Shown: in pieces, positions 14,225 through 18,379 of the stretch
Numbering within the stretch: position 1 is the first letter of the stretch
Layout of the letters: each line of letters begins with the position of its first letter
Assembly: GCA_938005655.1 (NCBI GenBank)
Contig: CALLNA010000167.1
Coordinates: 1 to 18,379, forward strand
Source of the DNA: an uncultured Novosphingobium sp.
Lineage (GTDB): Bacteria > Pseudomonadota > Alphaproteobacteria > Sphingomonadales > Sphingomonadaceae
Direction of reading: 5' to 3'
Length of the DNA stretch: 18,379 nucleotides
Position numbers and translations under genes: made by a program
Notes under the pieces: generated by a model
What the model was told of the DNA's origin: nothing
Seen by the model: only the letters and a program-made list of their open reading frames with translations
Databases searched by the model: none

Positions 14225-16042
14225 ATGCCAGCCCCCTTCGTCCTCCTCGATGACGCCCGCCCGCAAGGCGCGAGCCAGGCCCGGCTCTACCGCGATCCGG
14301 TGGAGATCGTGGCGGCCTGGCGGACGGAAGAGGTCGCGCCCGCGCTGGAACGGATCGAGGCGCTGCGCCGCGAGGGGCGCGACCTTGCCGGCTATATCGC
14401 CTACGAGGCGGGACTCGTGCTGGAGCCGAGGCTTGCTCCCCTGACCCGGAGCGGCGCGAACGGGCCGCTGGTCTGGTTCGGGGCCTTCGCCGGGTGGGAG
14501 GCGGTGGACGCCCCGCGCTGGCTGGCCGACCGCTCGCAAGGAGGTCCCGCCCCGGCGATCGGGCCGCTGGAGCCGCAGGTGTCGGCGGGCGCCTATGCCG
14601 CCGCCTTCGCCCGGCTGCGCGAGGCGATCCTGGCCGGGGACATCTACCAAGCCAACCTGACGATCCCGCTGGCCGGGCCCTGGCGCGGCGATCCGCTGGC
14701 GCTCTACGCCGCGCTGCGCCCCGCCGCCCGGGCCGGCCACGGCGGGGTGGTCCACGACGGCTCGCACTGGCTGCTGAGCCTCTCGCCCGAGCTGTTCTTC
14801 GCGCTGAAGGACGGCGCGGTGACGGCGCGGCCGATGAAGGGCACCCGCCGCCGCGGCCGCGACGCCACCGAGGACGCGGCGCTGGCGGAGGAGCTGGCCG
14901 CCTCGCCCAAGGACCGCGCCGAGAACCTGATGATCGTCGACCTGATGCGCAACGACCTCGCCCGCGTCGCCGCGCCGGGCTCGGTCCGGGTCGAGCACCC
15001 CTTCGCCATCGAATCCTATCCCACGGTCCACCAGATGGTCTCGACCGTGCGGGCGCGGCTGGCGGAGGGATGCGCCGCCGTCGACCTGCTCCGCGCCCTG
15101 TTTCCCTGCGGCTCGATCACCGGCGCGCCCAAGATCCGGGCAATGGAGCTGATCGCCGAAGTGGAGCGCGACGTGCGCGGGCCCTATTGCGGCGCGATCG
15201 GGCGGATCGATGCCTCTGGCGACAGCGCGTTCAATGTGGCAATCCGCACCCTGCGCCTCGCGCCGCATGAGAATGGCTCCGCCAAAAATGATTCAGGCAG
15301 GGCCGTGCTCGGCGTGGGTTCGGCGATCGTCGCGGATTCGGAAGCGATGTCCGAATGGCGCGAGTGCCTGGTCAAAGGGGGTTTCGTGCGGCAATCGACT
15401 ACTGCGGAAGCGGCTGCCGCCTTCGACCTGATCGAGACCATGGCCTTCGATCCCGAGCGGGGCATCGTCCTGCTCGAGCTGCACCTCGAGCGGATCAAGG
15501 CGAGCGCGGCCGAACTGGGCTTCTCCTTCGACCGCCACGCGGTGCGCAACGCGATCCAGGCGCTGTGCTTCGAGGCCGAGGGCGCGGCGACCCTGCGCCT
15601 CGTCGCCGGCCGCAGCGGGGCCTATAGCCTGGAACTCTCGCCGCCGCCCGCGCCGCTGCCCGAGCCGGCGGCCTGCGCCGTGCTCTCCCTGCCGGTCGAC
15701 GCGGGCGATTGGCGGCTGCGGCACAAGACCTCCGACCGGAGCTTCTACGAGGCGGGGCTCAGGGCCGCGCAAGACGCCGGGGCGCAGGAGGCGCTGTTCC
15801 TGCGCGACGACGGGCTCGTCACCGAGGGCTGCTTCACCAACCTGTTCGTCGAGCGCGACGGGCGCTTGCTGACCCCGCCCGCCACGCTCGGCCTGCTGCC
15901 CGGCGTGCTCCGCCGCTCGCTGATCGAGGCGGGCCGCGCCACCGAGGCCGAGCTGCGGCTCGACGACCTCGCGGGCGGGTTCCTCATCGGCAACGCCCGG
16001 CGCGGGCTGATGCCTGCCCAGCTCCTGAAATCGGGCTCCTGA
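14225..16042 (+). CDS. pabB: PabB-PabC fusion: aminodeoxychorismate synthase component I and aminodeoxychorismate lyase
   Basis: This 605-residue bifunctional enzyme belongs to p-aminobenzoate and folate synthesis: chorismate plus ammonia gives 4-amino-4-deoxychorismate, then pyruvate elimination gives p-aminobenzoate. About residues 1-385 are the chorismate-binding PabB part: AGDIYQANLTIPL, PMKGTRRRG with K205, LMIVDLMRNDLARV, PCGSITGAPKIRAMELI and GVGSAIVADSEAM (363 onward). Lysine in PxKGT separates PabB from anthranilate synthase TrpE, which has PxAGT. A short linker leads to the class IV PLP domain (about 400-600), with PLP lysine K501 (RLRHKTSDR) and E534 (VTEGCFTNLF). Residues 348-359 form an inserted loop with unusual codon use. 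The ATG at 14225 has AAAGG about 7 nt upstream; a TTG at 14189 is less likely. The glutaminase PabA is not in the window. The next gene starts 1 nt after the stop. Confidence 0.95.
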   Translation: MPAPFVLLDDARPQGASQARLYRDPVEIVAAWRTEEVAPALERIEALRREGRDLAGYIAYEAGLVLEPRLAPLTRSGANGPLVWFGAFAGWEAVDAPRWLADRSQGGPAPAIGPLEPQVSAGAYAAAFARLREAILAGDIYQANLTIPLAGPWRGDPLALYAALRPAARAGHGGVVHDGSHWLLSLSPELFFALKDGAVTARPMKGTRRRGRDATEDAALAEELAASPKDRAENLMIVDLMRNDLARVAAPGSVRVEHPFAIESYPTVHQMVSTVRARLAEGCAAVDLLRALFPCGSITGAPKIRAMELIAEVERDVRGPYCGAIGRIDASGDSAFNVAIRTLRLAPHENGSAKNDSGRAVLGVGSAIVADSEAMSEWRECLVKGGFVRQSTTAEAAAAFDLIETMAFDPERGIVLLELHLERIKASAAELGFSFDRHAVRNAIQALCFEAEGAATLRLVAGRSGAYSLELSPPPAPLPEPAACAVLSLPVDAGDWRLRHKTSDRSFYEAGLRAAQDAGAQEALFLRDDGLVTEGCFTNLFVERDGRLLTPPATLGLLPGVLRRSLIEAGRATEAELRLDDLAGGFLIGNARRGLMPAQLLKSGS

Positions 16043-16043
16043 C

Positions 16044-17213
16044 ATGACCGACACCTCCATCGCCCTCGACCGCATCGCGCCCTCGGGCACCACGGCGATG
16101 ACCGACCGCGCCATCGCCCTGCGCGAGGCGGGGCGCGACATCATCTCGCTCTCGGTGGGCGAGCCCGACTTCGCCACCCCGCCTCATGTCGTCGCCGCGG
16201 CCAAGGCGGCGCTCGACGCGGGCGACACCAAGTACACGGCGGTCGGCGGCACGGCGCGATTGAAGCAGGCGGCCGCCCTGCACTTCGCCCGCGACCTCGG
16301 GATCGAGGCCCCGGTCAGTCAGGTCACGGTCAGCGCGGGCGGCAAGCAGGCGATCTTCCACGCCCTGCTGGCGACACTCGATCCCGGCGACGAGGTGCTG
16401 ATCCCCGCGCCCTGGTGGGTCTCCTATCCCGAGATCGTCCGCTTCGCCGCGGCGACGGTCGTGCCGCTGGCGACGACCCCGGCGGGCGGCTACCGCATCA
16501 CCGCCGCCCAGCTCGCCGCCGCGATCACGCCCCGGACGCGCTGGCTACTGCTCAACAGCCCCGGCAACCCGACCGGCGCGACCTATCCCGCCGAGGAGCT
16601 GCGCGCGCTGGGCGAGGTGCTGGCGGCCCATCCGCGCGTGCTGGTGCTGAGCGACGACATCTATGCCCCGCTGCGCTATGCGCCGGGCGCCCACGCCACG
16701 CTGGCGGTCGAGCGGCCCGATCTGGCGGAGCGCGTGCTGACCGTCTCGGGCGTGTCCAAGAGCCACGCGATGACCGGCTTCCGCATCGGCGTCGCCACCG
16801 GCCCGCGCTGGCTGATCGCGGCGATGGAGAAGCTCCAGTCGCACTCCTCGGGCAATCCCTGCTCGATCAGCCAGGCCGCCGCCGTCGCCGCCTTCGAGGG
16901 GCCGCAGGACTTCCTCGCCGACTGGCGCGAGCGCTTCCGCGCGCGGCGGGACATGGTGGTCGCCGCGATCAACGCGATCCCCGGCCTCTCGACCCCGGTG
17001 CCCGACGGCGCCTTCTACTGCATGGTCGACGCCGCCCCGCTGATGGGCCGGTTCGGAGACGACAACGCCTTGGCGCTGCACCTGCTGGAGCACGGCGTGG
17101 CGCTGGTCGCCGCCTCCGGCTTCGGCGGCAAGGACGGCTTCCGGATCAGCTTCGCCGCCGACGACGCGCGGCTGGCCGAGGCCCTGCGGCGGATCGCCGG
17201 GGCCGTGGCGTGA
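16044..17213 (+). CDS. Class I PLP aminotransferase (aspartate/aromatic type)
   Basis: This 389-residue cytoplasmic aminotransferase is of fold type I, subgroup I-gamma, as in many bacterial aspartate aminotransferases that use 2-oxoglutarate as amino acceptor. Visible motifs are SVGEPDFATP near the N-terminus, NSPGNPTGATYP (PLP and carboxylate contacts), DDIYAPL with the cofactor aspartate, the PLP lysine K239 in VSGVSKSHAMTGFRIG, and the C-terminal carboxylate-binding R367 in GFRISFA. Aspartate is the commonest substrate in this group, but aromatic or alanine preference cannot be excluded from sequence. The ATG at 16044 lies one base after the pabBC stop and lacks a good ribosome site, implying translational coupling. 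The downstream pseudouridine synthase gene starts inside its last codons (GTGA overlap). Confidence 0.93.
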   Translation: MTDTSIALDRIAPSGTTAMTDRAIALREAGRDIISLSVGEPDFATPPHVVAAAKAALDAGDTKYTAVGGTARLKQAAALHFARDLGIEAPVSQVTVSAGGKQAIFHALLATLDPGDEVLIPAPWWVSYPEIVRFAAATVVPLATTPAGGYRITAAQLAAAITPRTRWLLLNSPGNPTGATYPAEELRALGEVLAAHPRVLVLSDDIYAPLRYAPGAHATLAVERPDLAERVLTVSGVSKSHAMTGFRIGVATGPRWLIAAMEKLQSHSSGNPCSISQAAAVAAFEGPQDFLADWRERFRARRDMVVAAINAIPGLSTPVPDGAFYCMVDAAPLMGRFGDDNALALHLLEHGVALVAASGFGGKDGFRISFAADDARLAEALRRIAGAVA

Positions 17214-17890
17214 CCGAAATCCCGATCCTGTTCGAGGACGCCGAGGCGCTCGTCGTGAACAAGCCCGGCGGCCTGCCGCTCGACCGCCCGCGCGCCGGGG
17301 GCGAGAGCCTGCACGATCACCTCGACGCGCTGCGCCTGGGCTTCCAGCGCCATCCCGCGCCGGTCCACCGGCTCGACCGCGACACCTCGGGCTGCCTGCT
17401 GCTGGCGCGCAACCCGAAGGCGCTGCGCCGCTTCGGCGAGATCTTCGAGCAGCGCCGGGTCGAGAAGCGCTACCTCGGGATCGTCGCCGGGCACCTGACC
17501 AAGGACGAGGGCACGGTCGCGCTCTCGCTCAAGAAGGTCAGCTCGGCCAGGGAGGGCTGGCGGATGATCGCCGCCAAGCTCGGCAAGGAGGCGGTGACGC
17601 ACTGGACCAAGCTGGCCGAGGTCGGGGACCTGACCCTCGTCGAGTTCCGGCCGGAGACCGGCCGCACCCACCAGATCCGCGTCCACGCCGCCTCGGGCCT
17701 CGGCGTGCCGCTGCTCGGCGATCCGGTCTATGGCCAGGCGCACCCCGACGCGGCGCGCTATGCGGGGCGGGCGGCGCGGACCATGCTCCATTCCGCCGCG
17801 ATCTCGCTGCCCCGCCTGGGCAAGGACCCGGTGGCGGCCACGGCGTCCTTCCCGGCCGATTTCGCCGCCTTCGGCTTCGCCGATGGATGA
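17210..17890 (+). CDS. RluA-family RNA pseudouridine synthase
   Basis: This 226-residue enzyme isomerises uridine to pseudouridine in rRNA or tRNA. Motif I/II HRLDRDTSGCLLLARN carries the catalytic D56, and EKRYLGIVAG (Y as the conserved aromatic) and RPETGRTHQIRVHAAS are the other RluA signatures. NKPGGLPLDRP is the conserved N-terminal KPxG motif. It lacks an N-terminal S4 domain, as RluA itself does, unlike RluC and RluD. Which uridines it modifies cannot be read from sequence; RluA- or TruC-like targets are possible. Start choice is GTG 17210, overlapping the aminotransferase stop as GTGA; no ATG lies near the N-terminus of the domain. It overlaps the next gene by 8 bp. Family is secure; the exact subfamily is not. 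Confidence 0.93.
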   Translation: MTEIPILFEDAEALVVNKPGGLPLDRPRAGGESLHDHLDALRLGFQRHPAPVHRLDRDTSGCLLLARNPKALRRFGEIFEQRRVEKRYLGIVAGHLTKDEGTVALSLKKVSSAREGWRMIAAKLGKEAVTHWTKLAEVGDLTLVEFRPETGRTHQIRVHAASGLGVPLLGDPVYGQAHPDAARYAGRAARTMLHSAAISLPRLGKDPVAATASFPADFAAFGFADG

Positions 17891-18290
17891 GGTCCTGGCC
17901 CGGGCCCTGGCGCTCGCCAGCGAGAGCTTCATCGCCGCGAGCGGCCCGGGCGGGCAGAACGTCAACAAGGTCGCGACGGCGGTGCAGCTCCGCCTCGACG
18001 TCTTCGCCCTGCGCCTCGCGCCGCCGGTGTTCCACCGGCTGAAGGCGCTGGCCGGGAGCCGGATGACCGCGCGCGGCGAGCTCGTCCTCACCGCCCGCCG
18101 CTTCCGCACCCAGGAACAGAACCGCCTCGACGCCCGCGAACGCCTCGCCGAGCTATTGGCCGAGGCGCACAAGCTCCCCGAGCAGCGCGCCAAGAGCCGC
18201 CTCAACCGCGTGGGCAAGACCGCGCGGCTGGAGAGCAAGAAGAAGCGCGGCGCGGTGAAGGCCGGGCGCGGGAAAGTGAGCTTCGACTAG
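17883..18290 (+). CDS. arfB: Peptidyl-tRNA hydrolase ArfB (YaeJ), ribosome rescue
   Basis: ArfB enters stalled ribosomes lacking a stop codon and hydrolyses the stranded peptidyl-tRNA independently of trans-translation. The 135-residue protein matches the usual length near 140 and lacks the release-factor decoding domain. The catalytic GGQ is at 23-25 in SGPGGQNVNKVATAVQLR. The C-terminal tail (about 100-135) is strongly basic, with many Lys and Arg (KSRLNRVGKTARLESKKKRG), matching the helix that probes the empty mRNA tunnel. These two traits separate ArfB from RF1/RF2. The start ATG at 17883 lies eight bases inside the pseudouridine synthase gene, so the two are translationally coupled. It ends the four-gene run; a GC hairpin follows at the stop codon. 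Confidence 0.95.
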   Translation: MDEVLARALALASESFIAASGPGGQNVNKVATAVQLRLDVFALRLAPPVFHRLKALAGSRMTARGELVLTARRFRTQEQNRLDARERLAELLAEAHKLPEQRAKSRLNRVGKTARLESKKKRGAVKAGRGKVSFD

Positions 18291-18308
18291 GGCGGCCCGG
18301 ATCCGCCC
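18290..18308 (+). terminator. Weak GC hairpin after arfB
   Basis: GGGCGG (18290-18295) pairs with CCGCCC (18303-18308) around a 7-nt loop, directly at the arfB stop. It is followed by C-rich sequence without a T run, so intrinsic termination is doubtful. The palindromic repeat 20 bp on may contribute to the 3' end. Confidence 0.4.
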
Positions 18309-18326
18309 CCCGTTCCCTCACACGTT

Positions 18327-18379
18327 CGTCACCCCGGGCTTGACCCGGGGTCCCGCTTTCCTTGTGCGAGGTCGCGCAG
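18327..18379. repeat. Palindromic intergenic repeat, copy 4, cut by window end
   Basis: CGTCACCCCGGGCTTGACCC followed by GGGGTCCCGCTT (18327-18358) is the left arm of the family. The next 21 nt (with GTGCGAGGTCGCGCAG) look like its loop. The right arm should lie just beyond the window. Confidence 0.8.

Overview
The window is GC-rich (about 70% by eye), gene-dense chromosomal DNA. The proteins and the recurring palindromes built on CCCCGGRCTTGAYCCGGGG point to an alphaproteobacterium, most likely a member of the Sphingomonadaceae. That placement is an inference from family resemblance and repeat type; no marker RNA gene is present. I see no insertion sequence, prophage, CRISPR array, tRNA or rRNA, and almost all of the content is core or housekeeping.

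Layout. (a) 2-538 is the 3' end of the DNA translocase gene ftsK. A 338-bp gene-free stretch with a long palindromic repeat follows. (b) A minus-strand DUF805 membrane protein and a minus-strand SnoaL/NTF2-like protein lie back to back, the latter divergent from alanine dehydrogenase (ald). (c) A membrane diguanylate cyclase has a near-consensus CtrA box just upstream and no visible Shine-Dalgarno sequence. It is convergent with oligopeptidase B (ptrB), and the two stop codons touch with no spacer. (d) Divergent from ptrB, across a second palindromic repeat, are a three-domain Xaa-Pro aminopeptidase and a small VOC-fold protein. (e) A secreted EF-hand protein, an OmpR-family response regulator and an EnvZ-like histidine kinase form a compact cluster, led by direct GCGACAAA repeats 10 bp apart. 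(f) A minus-strand HerA-like (DUF853) ATPase is convergent with the kinase across a hairpin that contains both stop codons. (g) A plus-strand run holds a PabB-PabC fusion, a class I aminotransferase, an RluA-family pseudouridine synthase and ArfB, with gaps of 1 nt or overlaps between neighbours. It probably forms one translationally coupled operon.

How the genes work together. PtrB, the Xaa-Pro aminopeptidase, Ald and the aminotransferase all concern peptide and amino-acid breakdown or nitrogen flow, but they lie in separate transcription units. The fusion protein should convert chorismate to p-aminobenzoate for folate, given a PabA glutaminase encoded elsewhere. The EF-hand/two-component cluster looks like an envelope cation- or stress-sensing module with autoregulation. 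The diguanylate cyclase may be wired into the CtrA cell-cycle and motility circuit.

I found no clearly novel multi-gene system. The points most worth a second look are the CtrA-like box on the cyclase, the tandem operator candidate on the EF-hand/two-component cluster, the 7-codon mini-ORF linking regulator and kinase, and the palindromic repeat family.
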